Source: Pseudomonas sp. FEN (GTDB lineage Bacteria; Pseudomonadota; Gammaproteobacteria; Pseudomonadales; Pseudomonadaceae). From it: a stretch of 64,000 nt of DNA. Shown here piece by piece: positions 55,829 to 64,000 of the stretch (the stretch's first letter is position 1; each line of letters starts with the position of its first letter). The stretch is taken from the NCBI RefSeq assembly GCF_904067045.1, contig NZ_CAJFDC010000036.1:265001-329000 (forward strand), in the 5' to 3' direction. The position numbers and the translations under genes are program-made. A model generated the notes under the pieces. That model did no database searches. It worked only from the letters and a program-made list of their open reading frames with translations, and was not told the origin of the DNA.

Positions 55829-58135
55829 ATGAGTGTCTGGCGACGGCGCGCCGATCGCGAGTTGACGCAGGCCCAGCGGCTGCTGCGCGGCTTGTTGCGC
55901 GAGTGGCTGTTGGTGACGCTGTTGCTCCTGCCCCTGACCGCGGTGCTGGCGTTGAACCAGAGCCTGGCCTTGAACGCCTTTATCTATGATCGCCTGAGTC
56001 GGCTGACGGCGCTGTCCGTTGATCCACGGATCCTGATCGTCACCCTCGACGAGCGCAGCCTGCGGGCGCTGGGCCGTTGGCCCTGGCCCCGCAGCGTGCA
56101 TGCCGAATTGCTCGAGCGTCTCCGGGCGGCCGAGGTGCGTGGCGTGTTGTTCGATGTGATCTTCAGTGAGCCGGATCGTGCCGGTGACGATACCCGCTTG
56201 GCTGAAGCGCTGTGCGCCGCCGGCAATGTGGTCCTGCCCTTGCTGCGAGAGGGCGTGCCGCGCTTCGCCATGCCCCTGCGCGAGATTGCCCCCGTCGAGC
56301 CGCTGCGCCGCTGTGCCCGGGCGGTCGGGCATATCAATGTCGAGGCGGACAGCGACGCGGTGGTACGCAGTGTCTATCTGCGCGAGGGACCGCTCGACAA
56401 CCCCCATGAGCAACTGGCCTGGCTGGCCTATCAGTTGGCGCTGCCGGCTTTCGCACGGACGCCGATGCCGGGTGCCGGGCGTGTGTCCCGGATCCACGGC
56501 TGGCAACGTGAAAACGCTATCCGGGTGCCCTTCATTTCCGCCACGGACGGGTTTCCCAGCGTGCCCTACGTCAGTGTGCTGCGCGGTGAAGTCCCGCCCG
56601 AGCTGCTACGCGATCGCCTGATCCTGATCGGCGCCACCGCGCCGGGCCTGGGCGATCGCTATGCCACGCCGGTTTCCCAGCGTTCCGGCACCAGCGCCGG
56701 GGTGGAGATCCAGGCGAACATCCTCAATGGCCTCTTGCAGCGGCGCAGTATTGTCGAGCTGCCAGCCTGGTTGGCCGTGCTGTTGTCGATGGCCAGCGTG
56801 GCGCTGTTGCTGGGGTTGCTGCTGTGGCGTGCGCGGCAGGCGCTATGGTTGACCCTGGGGTGTGCGGGCCTGGTGCTGTTTGGCGCCTGGGGCCTGCTGC
56901 GACTGGGCCTGTGGTGGTCGCCGGGAGCCGCGCTGATCGGCGTGCTGCTGGCCTGGTTGCTGTGGAACTGGCGACGTCTGAGTGCGTTGCTCGCCTATTT
57001 TGGTTGGGAGCTGGCGCGCCTGAATGCCGAACCCGCGATCCTGCCGGAACAGCGCCAGCCGCTCCCACCCCGGGGCGACGTGTTGCAGGGCAACATCGCC
57101 GCGTTGGAGCAGGCCCTCAATCGCAGCCGCGATACCCGCCGGTTCATGGCCGACGGCCTGGAGTGCCTGCCCGTTGCCACCCTGATCACCGACACCGCGG
57201 GCCAGGTGCTGCTGGCCAATCGTAGCGCCCGCGCGTTGCTGGGATGCTCTCCCGTCGGTGAAAACGGCCTCGACTACCTGGCCCGCCTGGGGCTGGCGGG
57301 CCTCGACGCGGCTGTTCGTCCGCCGCTGTCGGCGCTGCTGCCCCAGGAGTTTCGCGATATCCGGCAACGGGCCTTGCGTCTGGACCTGGCGCCCTTGTTG
57401 TCGGCGGAGGGCGAGGTCTGCATGGGGTGGTTGCTGAGCCTGGCGGACCTGACGAGCGAGCGCGACGCCGAGCAGCAGCGCACGACCTTGCTGCGCTTTC
57501 TGTCCCATGACCTGCGGGCACCGCACTCGGCGATCCTGGCGTTGCTGGACGTGCGCCGGGAGCACGATGGCGAGACGCTGCTGCACGGGCAGATCGAACA
57601 ACAGGTGCGCCGTGCCCTCGGCCTGACCGAGTCCTTCGTGCACCTGGCCAAGGCCGAGTCGGAGGCTTACCGGTTCCAGCCCGTGCTGTTCGCCATGCTA
57701 GTGCTGGATGCCTTCGACCAGGTAGCGCCCTTGGCCCGGCTCAAGGGCGTCGAGCTGCGTCATCAACTCGACGAGGCCGATGAAAGTCTGGTCTGGGCCG
57801 ATGGCCCGCTGTTGACCCGGGCGTTGTTCAATCTGCTGGAAAACGCCATCAAATACAGCCCTGGCGGCACGCGCATCAGCCTCGACCTGACGGTGCTGGA
57901 CAACGAGCTGGTCTGTCGCCTCAGCGACCAGGGCCGGGGGATCAGCGCCGCTGAGCTGCCGCTACTCTTCGATCCCTACAGACGCCTGACCTCCGCGCAG
58001 AACACCGTGGGTCTGGGCCTGGGCCTGTCGATGGTCAAGACCGTGATCGATCGGCATGGCGGTCGCATTCACTGCGCCAGCGTCGAGGGCCAGGGCACGA
58101 CGTTCACGATTTACCTGGCACTGTGGCAGGCGTGA
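55829..58135 (+). CDS. CHASE2-domain sensor histidine kinase
   Basis: 768 aa. One membrane helix (about 27-45), extracytoplasmic CHASE2 (50-310; DPRILIVTLDERSLRALGRW), three membrane helices (about 312-380), a PAS-like region (438-545), HisKA with phospho-accepting His560 (FLSHDLRAPHS), then HATPase_c with N box (LFNLLENAIKYSPGG), G1 (DQGRGIS) and G2 (GLGLGLSMVK). All catalytic boxes look intact. The likely partner is the response regulator at 53.7-54.4 kb on the other strand. The signal is unknown. Confidence 0.94.
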   Translation: MSVWRRRADRELTQAQRLLRGLLREWLLVTLLLLPLTAVLALNQSLALNAFIYDRLSRLTALSVDPRILIVTLDERSLRALGRWPWPRSVHAELLERLRAAEVRGVLFDVIFSEPDRAGDDTRLAEALCAAGNVVLPLLREGVPRFAMPLREIAPVEPLRRCARAVGHINVEADSDAVVRSVYLREGPLDNPHEQLAWLAYQLALPAFARTPMPGAGRVSRIHGWQRENAIRVPFISATDGFPSVPYVSVLRGEVPPELLRDRLILIGATAPGLGDRYATPVSQRSGTSAGVEIQANILNGLLQRRSIVELPAWLAVLLSMASVALLLGLLLWRARQALWLTLGCAGLVLFGAWGLLRLGLWWSPGAALIGVLLAWLLWNWRRLSALLAYFGWELARLNAEPAILPEQRQPLPPRGDVLQGNIAALEQALNRSRDTRRFMADGLECLPVATLITDTAGQVLLANRSARALLGCSPVGENGLDYLARLGLAGLDAAVRPPLSALLPQEFRDIRQRALRLDLAPLLSAEGEVCMGWLLSLADLTSERDAEQQRTTLLRFLSHDLRAPHSAILALLDVRREHDGETLLHGQIEQQVRRALGLTESFVHLAKAESEAYRFQPVLFAMLVLDAFDQVAPLARLKGVELRHQLDEADESLVWADGPLLTRALFNLLENAIKYSPGGTRISLDLTVLDNELVCRLSDQGRGISAAELPLLFDPYRRLTSAQNTVGLGLGLSMVKTVIDRHGGRIHCASVEGQGTTFTIYLALWQA

Positions 58136-58322
58136 GCGGGCGCCACACCCCGATCTCCGGGGGCGATGACGAGCGAATAAATCGTGGACCTGATTTTTTC
58201 GTCTAACCTTCGTGAAAGGCAGTGGGGGGAAGTGTGTTCGACCGCTGTCGCTAAGCTCCGTCTTGTGTGTTCGGACCAGGCGGGAGCATTGGACTCCGGC
58301 TGTCACTCGGGAAATGGACGAT

Positions 58323-60803
58323 ATGCCGCGTAATGCTCGACTCTGTTTTGGGGGCAGATTGCACCCGTTGTTGGGGGTGGCGCTGTGTAGCCAGTTGCTG
58401 TGGCCACTCAGTGCCTTGGCCGATGTTTCCTACGATCAACTTATCCGCCAGGCCCGTGACGGCAGCTACACGCCGGCGCTGGCGCACTTGCGCCAACTGC
58501 CCGTCGAACAGCAATCCACCGGTCAGATCAGCGATCATTTGCAGATCGCCAGTTGGGCCGGGCTGGATGCCGAAGTGGTCAGCGTCTATGAAACCCAGGG
58601 CGTTCATCGAACCTTGCCGACCCCGGCCCTGACCGCCGTTGCCCGCGCCTATCGCAATCTGAAGCACTGGGATGAAGCCGAACGCCTGTATCGCCAGGCC
58701 CTGCAGCGCGAACCGCAGAATGCCGACCTGCAACTGGGCCTGGCGGTTACCGAGGCCGATGGTGGCGATCCGCGGGATGCGGTGCGTCGGGCGCGCGAGC
58801 AGGTCGTCCGGCAGCCCAATGATCCGGCTCGACGCATGGCCCTGGGTTATGCGTTGACCCGCTCGGGCAATAACAGCGATGCCTTGTTCGAGTACGACCA
58901 GGCCTTTGTCCGGTCCGCGGACAAACCCGAGGTCATGCGTGAATACCTGTTCGCCCTGGAGCGTGCGCGCCTGCCGGAACCGGCCTTGCGCCTGGCCCAG
59001 CGGCATCCGGGGTTGATCGATGCGCCAGCGACCCGGCGCCTCGAAGGCGAACTGGCCGCCGAACGGGTACGCCTGGCCGAGTTGCCAACCCGTACCGAGG
59101 CGGAGCGCTTTGTCGTCGCCGATCGCGCCCTGGCCGATTATGACCGCCTGTTCGCGGCGTGGTCCGCGGACCCGGGGGCCCATGACGATATCGTGCACTG
59201 GCGCATCGACCGCCTGGGGGCGCTCAAGGCCCGCTCGCGCAATGCCGAGGTGCTGTCCGAGTACCAGAAGCTGCTCGATGACGGTGTGACGATCCCGCCC
59301 TATGCCCTGCGTTGGATTGCCTCGGCCTACCTCGCGGTGCGCGAGCCGGAGAAGGCCGTGGCGCTGTATCGGCAGATCCTCTCGGTGCCAGGCGCGGACC
59401 CGACTGACCAGGCGGGTGACACCTCGGCTCTTGTCTATGCCCTGATTGAAAGCGACCAGCCGGAAGAAGCCCGCTTGGTGGCGGATAAACTGGCGAAAAC
59501 CGTACCGCCACGCTTGCAGCTCAAGGGGGTGCCGGGCGGCGTGCCCAACGATGCCTGGCTGGAAGCCCAGCAATTGGCGGCCCAGATGGGGTTGCACAAC
59601 GGTGACCTGCCCGCCAGCCAGCAAGGCCTGGAGGCACTGGCCGGCCAGGCGCCGGGCGACGTTGGCTTGCGGGTGGCGCAGGCCGATATGTACCTGTCCC
59701 GCGCCTGGCCACGCCGTGCCGAGGCCCTGAACAAGGAGACCGAAAACGAGGCACCACGCGACATGGGGCTGGAAGTTGCCCAGGGCAACACCGCCCTGGC
59801 GTTGCAGGAGTGGCGCCAGCTCGATGTGCTCACCGACGACGTCGCCGGACGTTTTCCGGAGAACCCGCAGGTCCAGCGCCTGGAGCGTCTGCGTGAGGTC
59901 CATGAGATGGCCGAGCTGCGGGTCGAGGCCTATACCGGCAAGAGCTTCGGCGGCGGCGCCAACGGTGCCGGTGCGGTCACCGGCAGCCGTGACTACGGGA
60001 TTGAAAGCGTGCTCTACAGCCCGCCGATCAACCAGGACTGGCGATTGTTCGCCGGGGCTGGCTACGCCTTCGGCCGCTTTACCGAAGGCGATGGCCAGCG
60101 CCGCTGGCAGCGGCTCGGGGTGGAGAATCGATCCCGTGACATGACCCTCGAGGCCGAGCTCTCCAAGCAGTCCTACGGCTACGGCGACAAGCTTGGCGCG
60201 CGCCTGGCGGCGGCCTTCGATATCAACGATCACTGGCAATACGGCGGCAGCCTCGAACGGCTGTCGGCGGCGACGCCATTGCGGGCCTTGAAGAATGATA
60301 TCAGCGCCAATTCGGCGAGCGCTTTCCTGCGCTGGCGCGCCGATGAGAGTCGCGAATGGAAGCTGGCGATCACGCCTTCGCATTTCAGCGACGGCAACAA
60401 CCGTACCGAAGCCCTGCTCAGCGGCCGCGAAGGCATCTACAGCAGCGCCCATGTACAAGTGGACCTGGGCCTGGAAGTCAGTACCAGCCACAACAGCAAG
60501 AGCGAAGACGTACCGTACTTCAACCCCAAGTCTGACTTCAGCTTGTTGCCGACGGTGAACGTCAACCACGTCCTCTACCGTCGCTATGAAACCCAGTGGA
60601 GCCAGCAATTCCAGGTTGGGGCCGGGACCTACAGCCAGCGCGATTATTCGACGGGCGCGGTTGCACTGCTGGGCTACGGCCAGCGGGTGAGCTGGAACGA
60701 TGTACTGGAGGCCGGGGCGAATCTGAGTTGGATCAGTCGACCCTATGACGGCGACCGCGAACGCGACGTGCGGCTGATCGTCGACCTGACCTACCGCTTC
60801 TAG
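58323..60803 (+). CDS. pgaA: Poly-beta-1,6-GlcNAc export porin PgaA
   Basis: 826 aa. Signal peptide (HPLLGVALCSQLLWPLSALA), TPR repeats (about 40-490) and a C-terminal outer-membrane beta-barrel ending in TYRF. It moves partly deacetylated PNAG across the outer membrane, its TPRs binding the deacetylase PgaB. The start chosen is the second ATG, about 10 nt after CGGGAA; ATG 58314 is an alternative, and the frame from 58212 lacks support. First gene of the pga operon. Confidence 0.94.
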   Translation: MPRNARLCFGGRLHPLLGVALCSQLLWPLSALADVSYDQLIRQARDGSYTPALAHLRQLPVEQQSTGQISDHLQIASWAGLDAEVVSVYETQGVHRTLPTPALTAVARAYRNLKHWDEAERLYRQALQREPQNADLQLGLAVTEADGGDPRDAVRRAREQVVRQPNDPARRMALGYALTRSGNNSDALFEYDQAFVRSADKPEVMREYLFALERARLPEPALRLAQRHPGLIDAPATRRLEGELAAERVRLAELPTRTEAERFVVADRALADYDRLFAAWSADPGAHDDIVHWRIDRLGALKARSRNAEVLSEYQKLLDDGVTIPPYALRWIASAYLAVREPEKAVALYRQILSVPGADPTDQAGDTSALVYALIESDQPEEARLVADKLAKTVPPRLQLKGVPGGVPNDAWLEAQQLAAQMGLHNGDLPASQQGLEALAGQAPGDVGLRVAQADMYLSRAWPRRAEALNKETENEAPRDMGLEVAQGNTALALQEWRQLDVLTDDVAGRFPENPQVQRLERLREVHEMAELRVEAYTGKSFGGGANGAGAVTGSRDYGIESVLYSPPINQDWRLFAGAGYAFGRFTEGDGQRRWQRLGVENRSRDMTLEAELSKQSYGYGDKLGARLAAAFDINDHWQYGGSLERLSAATPLRALKNDISANSASAFLRWRADESREWKLAITPSHFSDGNNRTEALLSGREGIYSSAHVQVDLGLEVSTSHNSKSEDVPYFNPKSDFSLLPTVNVNHVLYRRYETQWSQQFQVGAGTYSQRDYSTGAVALLGYGQRVSWNDVLEAGANLSWISRPYDGDRERDVRLIVDLTYRF

Positions 60804-60815
60804 AAGGGGTTGATG

Positions 60816-62813
60816 ATGCCTTTGATCACGCGTTGCATCCTATTGTTGGGAGCCTTGCTGATCGGCGCTTGCGCCCAGAAACCGGCTGAGTTTGTCGCGC
60901 CCGCGCAGCGGGCGGTACCAGTCAATGAGGCGCCCTGGCCGAAAAATCACTTTCTCAGCCTGACCTACCATGACATCGAGGACCGCGACCCCGATCAGGC
61001 GGTGGTCGCCGTACGTACCGAGCGATTGCTCGAGCAGTTGGCCTGGTTGCGGGAGAACAACTATCGGCCGGTGACCGTGGACCAGATCCTGGCGGCGCGC
61101 AACGGCGGGCCGGAATTACCGCCCAGGGCGATCCTGCTGACCTTCGATGACGGCTATGCGAGTTTCTACACCCGTGTGTTGCCGGTGCTCAGGAGCTATC
61201 GGTGGCCGGCCTTGCTGGCGCCGGTCGGTGTCTGGATCGATACCCCGGCGGATAAACCGGTGAATTTTGCCGGTGAGTTGCGCCCACGCGCCGAGTTCCT
61301 GAACTGGGTGCAGATCAAGGAAGTGGCCGCCTCGGGGCTGGTGGAAATCGTTGCCCACACCGACGCCAGCCACCAGGGGCTGCTCGCCAATCCCCAGGGC
61401 AACCTGCAACCGGCGGCGGCGACCCGACGTTACGATGCGGCGAGCGGTCGGTATGAAAGCGAGGCCGATTTCGAGGCGCGCTTGCGTGCGGATGTGATCG
61501 CCATCTCGACCAAGATTCGCGCGGCCACCGGTTACTCGCCACGGGTCTGGATCTGGCCTTACGGCACTGCCGATGGCACTGCGCTGAAGGTGATCGAGAG
61601 CCAGGGTTACAAGATGGCACTGACCCTGGACGATGGCATCGACAGCCTTGATCAACTGCTGAACAGCCCACGTTTGCTGGTGGCGGCGGACCCGGATGGC
61701 GGCCACTACGCCAGCAGTATCGTTGCCGTGCAGAACCGCTTGCCGATGCGCGTGGTGCATGTCGACCTGGACAACGTCTACGACCCGGACCCGGTGCAGC
61801 AGGAAGCCAACCTCGGCAAGCTGGTCCAGCGCATGGCGGACATGGGCGCCAATACCGTGTTCCTGCAGGCATTTGCCGACCCTGCGGGCGACGGCCTGGT
61901 GCACGCGCTGTACTTCCCCAACCGCCACCTGCCGATGCGGGCCGACCTGTTCGACCGCGCCGCCTGGCAATTGCGCACCCGGGCCCACGTCAAGGTTTTC
62001 GCCTGGATGCCGGTGCTCAGTTTTGCCCTGGATGAAAAGCTGCCACGGGTGACGCGCTGGGACCCGGCCACCGGGCAAGCCGCGGTTGACCCGAAACAAT
62101 ACCGGCGCCTGTCGCCGTTCGACCCGGATGTACGGCGGATCATTGGCGAGATCTACGAGGATGTGGCCCGACTGACCTCGGTCGACGGCATCCTCTATCA
62201 CGATGACGCCGTGTTGTCCGACTTCGAGGACGCCAGCCCACAGGCGCTGCGTACCTACGCGGCCAATGGTCTGCCGGGTACGATCGGCGCACTGCGCGGC
62301 GACCCGGCGACGCTGCAACGCTGGACGCGGTTCAAGAGCCGCTACCTGATGGATTTCACCGGCGAACTGACCGCCAAGGTGCGGGCCATTCGCGGACCGC
62401 AGGTGCAGACCGCACGCAACCTGTTCGTGGAGCCGGTGATCGATCCGCGCAGTGAAACCTGGTTTGCCCAGAACCTTGATGACTTCCTGTCCGGCTACGA
62501 CTGGACCGTGCCCATGGCCATGCCATTGATGGAAGGGCAGAGCGAGAAACACTCGGCCGACTGGTTGGAGGCGCTGGTCGACAAGGTCAAGCAACGCCCC
62601 GGTGCCCTGGAACGCACGGTGTTCGAGCTACAGGCCCGGGATTGGCGACAGAAACCGGCGACGGATCTTGACGGTGAGCTGCTGGCAGACTGGATGGGAC
62701 GGCTCAAGCGCCATGGCGCCAGCAGTTTCGGTTATTACCCGGACAACTTCCTGGACAACAGCCCGGCCGTGCAGGCCGTGCGCCCCGCACTTTCCAATAA
62801 ATGGAATCCTTAG
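60816..62813 (+). CDS. pgaB: PNAG N-deacetylase PgaB
   Basis: 665 aa outer-membrane lipoprotein (lipobox LLIGACAQ). N-terminal polysaccharide deacetylase of the CE4 type (LTYHDIED; LLTFDDGYASFYTR) up to about residue 280, then a C-terminal glycoside-hydrolase-like domain (VHVDLDNVYDPDP; GILYHDDAVLSD). It deacetylates PNAG in the periplasm, required for export and biofilm. Start ATG 6 nt after AAGGGG, 12 bp after pgaA. Confidence 0.95.
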   Translation: MPLITRCILLLGALLIGACAQKPAEFVAPAQRAVPVNEAPWPKNHFLSLTYHDIEDRDPDQAVVAVRTERLLEQLAWLRENNYRPVTVDQILAARNGGPELPPRAILLTFDDGYASFYTRVLPVLRSYRWPALLAPVGVWIDTPADKPVNFAGELRPRAEFLNWVQIKEVAASGLVEIVAHTDASHQGLLANPQGNLQPAAATRRYDAASGRYESEADFEARLRADVIAISTKIRAATGYSPRVWIWPYGTADGTALKVIESQGYKMALTLDDGIDSLDQLLNSPRLLVAADPDGGHYASSIVAVQNRLPMRVVHVDLDNVYDPDPVQQEANLGKLVQRMADMGANTVFLQAFADPAGDGLVHALYFPNRHLPMRADLFDRAAWQLRTRAHVKVFAWMPVLSFALDEKLPRVTRWDPATGQAAVDPKQYRRLSPFDPDVRRIIGEIYEDVARLTSVDGILYHDDAVLSDFEDASPQALRTYAANGLPGTIGALRGDPATLQRWTRFKSRYLMDFTGELTAKVRAIRGPQVQTARNLFVEPVIDPRSETWFAQNLDDFLSGYDWTVPMAMPLMEGQSEKHSADWLEALVDKVKQRPGALERTVFELQARDWRQKPATDLDGELLADWMGRLKRHGASSFGYYPDNFLDNSPAVQAVRPALSNKWNP

Positions 62814-62816
62814 ATC

Positions 62817-64000
62817 ATGATGGATCGAATCCTGGCACTGCTCGTCCTGGCGCTCGTTCTGGGAGTTCCCCTGGGCGTGATTTTCCTGGTCACCGGGCAA
62901 TTCCTGATGGACTTCGTGTTCTTCTACCCGTTGTTCATGTCGGGGTTGTGGATGGCCGGTGGCTTGTACTTCTGGCTGCACTGGGAACGCCACTGGCCCT
63001 GGGAAGCCGATACCCTGCCGCCGGCGCTGGCGGGTGAGCCGCTGATCTCGATCCTGGTCCCTTGCTTCAACGAAGAGCACAACGTCGCCGAAACCATCGA
63101 GGCCGCGCTGGGCCAGCATTATCCGAACATTGAAGTGATCGCCATCAATGACGGCTCCAAGGACGACACCGGCCAGTTGCTCGATCGCCTGGCGCAGCTG
63201 GATCCGCGCTTGCGGGTGATTCATCTGGCGCAGAACCAGGGCAAGGCGGTGGCCCTGCGCATGGGCGCCGTGGCGGCCCGCAGTGAGTATCTGGTGTGCA
63301 TCGACGGCGACGCCTTGCTTGCGCCGCACACGGCGGCTTATCTGGTGGCGCCGATGCTGGAGAACGCCCGCCTGGGTGCCGTGACCGGCAACCCACGGAT
63401 CCGTACCCGCTCGACCTTGGTCGGACGGGTCCAGGTCGGCGAATTTTCCTCGATCATCGGGTTGATCAAACGCACGCAACGGGTCTTCGGGCGGATTTTC
63501 ACCATCTCCGGAGTGATCTGCGCCTTCCGCCGTACAGCGCTGGATCGGGTCGGCTACTGGAGCCCGGACATGATCACCGAAGACATCGATATCAGCTGGA
63601 AGCTGCAACTGGATCACTGGAGCATTTTCTACGAGCCACGGGCACTGTGCTGGATCCTCATGCCGGAGACCTTGCGTGGGTTGTGGAAGCAGCGGCTGCG
63701 CTGGGCCCAGGGTGGCGCGGAAGTGTTGTTCAAGAACATCCGCGGCATCTGGCAGTGGAACCATCGTTATCTGTGGCCGCTGTTGTTCGAGTACTGCCTG
63801 TCGACGGGCTGGGCGTTCACCTTCCTGTTGTCGATCATTTTCTATTGCATGGGCCTGTTCATCGAGATGCCTGCCTCCATTGCCGTACATCGCATTGTGC
63901 CGCCGGCCTTTACCGGCCTGCTGCTGGCGATCGTCTGCCTGGCGCAGTTCGCGGTCAGCGTGCTGATCGACCGTCGTTACGAAAGAGACCTCTGGAAAAT
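62817..64000 (+). CDS. pgaC: PNAG synthase PgaC (5' part; runs off the window)
   Basis: The first 394 codons of a family 2 glycosyltransferase. Two N-terminal membrane helices, then [24 protein letters not shown], the metal-binding [15 protein letters not shown] and QRLRWAQGG (QxxRW), followed by the first C-terminal helices. It polymerises UDP-GlcNAc into poly-beta-1,6-GlcNAc; in E. coli activity needs PgaD and c-di-GMP. Begins 4 bp after pgaB. The 3' end and pgaD lie beyond the window. Confidence 0.95.
   Translation, partial: MMDRILALLVLALVLGVPLGVIFLVTGQFLMDFVFFYPLFMSGLWMAGGLYFWLHWERHWPWEADTLPPALAGEPLISILVPCFNEEHNVAETIEAALGQHYPNIEVIAINDGSKDDTGQLLDRLAQLDPRLRVIHLAQNQGKAVALRMGAVAARSEYLVCIDGDALLAPHTAAYLVAPMLENARLGAVTGNPRIRTRSTLVGRVQVGEFSSIIGLIKRTQRVFGRIFTISGVICAFRRTALDRVGYWSPDMITEDIDISWKLQLDHWSIFYEPRALCWILMPETLRGLWKQRLRWAQGGAEVLFKNIRGIWQWNHRYLWPLLFEYCLSTGWAFTFLLSIIFYCMGLFIEMPASIAVHRIVPPAFTGLLLAIVCLAQFAVSVLIDRRYERDLWK

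Noticed and set aside
58251-62594. Long minus-strand ORFs opposite pgaA and pgaB
   Set aside because: Shadows of well-recognised pga genes.

Overview
The window is a chromosomal segment of a Pseudomonas, most probably from the P. fluorescens group. The evidence is a Pseudomonas-type 23S/5S rRNA operon end, several REPIN-type palindromic repeat pairs of the kind common in this group, high GC content, an mgo/pvf operon, a pga operon and Pseudomonas-typical small families such as a DUF6124-like protein. All calls come from reading the sequence and from family knowledge; no database search was run.

Layout. 1-3.9 kb: the distal part of an rRNA operon (tRNA-Ile, tRNA-Ala, 23S, two identical 5S copies). 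4.1-6.0 kb: a PctA-like chemoreceptor. 6.2-11.9 kb (minus strand): a four-gene operon matching mgoBCAD/pvfABCD, which makes a diazeniumdiolate or pyrazine-N-oxide type signal, with a FadR-type GntR regulator upstream. 14.1-16.6 kb: a PAS-PAS-GAF-GGDEF-EAL c-di-GMP enzyme. 16.8-18.3 kb: a 137-bp direct repeat flanking an EF-hand gene, where one copy is a fragment of a DUF6124-like gene. 18.7-20.5 kb: an AAA ATPase plus DUF4276 (TOPRIM-like) pair, a likely defence module. 20.5-23.4 kb: two envelope genes (DUF3142 and a large periplasmic helical-repeat protein).

23.6-42.8 kb is the most unusual region. It holds a short HlyD-type adaptor, a GAF-HlyD membrane adaptor, an M50 metalloprotease-HlyD fusion with a PqqD-like N-terminus, a GNAT acetyltransferase, a DUF6916 protein, a phage-tail-collar (microcystin-dependent-protein type) protein, a GT39-type glycosyltransferase, two sulfotransferases, a 2322-residue DUF4347 protein with 15 Ig-like repeats, a TolC-type outer membrane channel and an Asp/Asn beta-hydroxylase. 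No ABC-transporter ATPase is present. I propose that it exports and covalently modifies the giant surface protein.

43-46 kb: slipin/NfeD pair, YbaK-type deacylase, DUF2789 gene and a decayed Fic-like gene. 46-51 kb: a MarR-controlled FUSC/DUF1656/HlyD/outer-membrane-factor efflux operon. 51-54 kb: a small membrane protein and a DUF945 (YdgA) protein. 53.7-58.1 kb: a response regulator divergent from a FecR protein and a CHASE2 histidine kinase. 58.3 kb to the end: pgaA, pgaB and the 5' part of pgaC for poly-N-acetylglucosamine. Several parts (c-di-GMP enzyme, giant surface protein, pga polysaccharide) suggest a surface and biofilm lifestyle.
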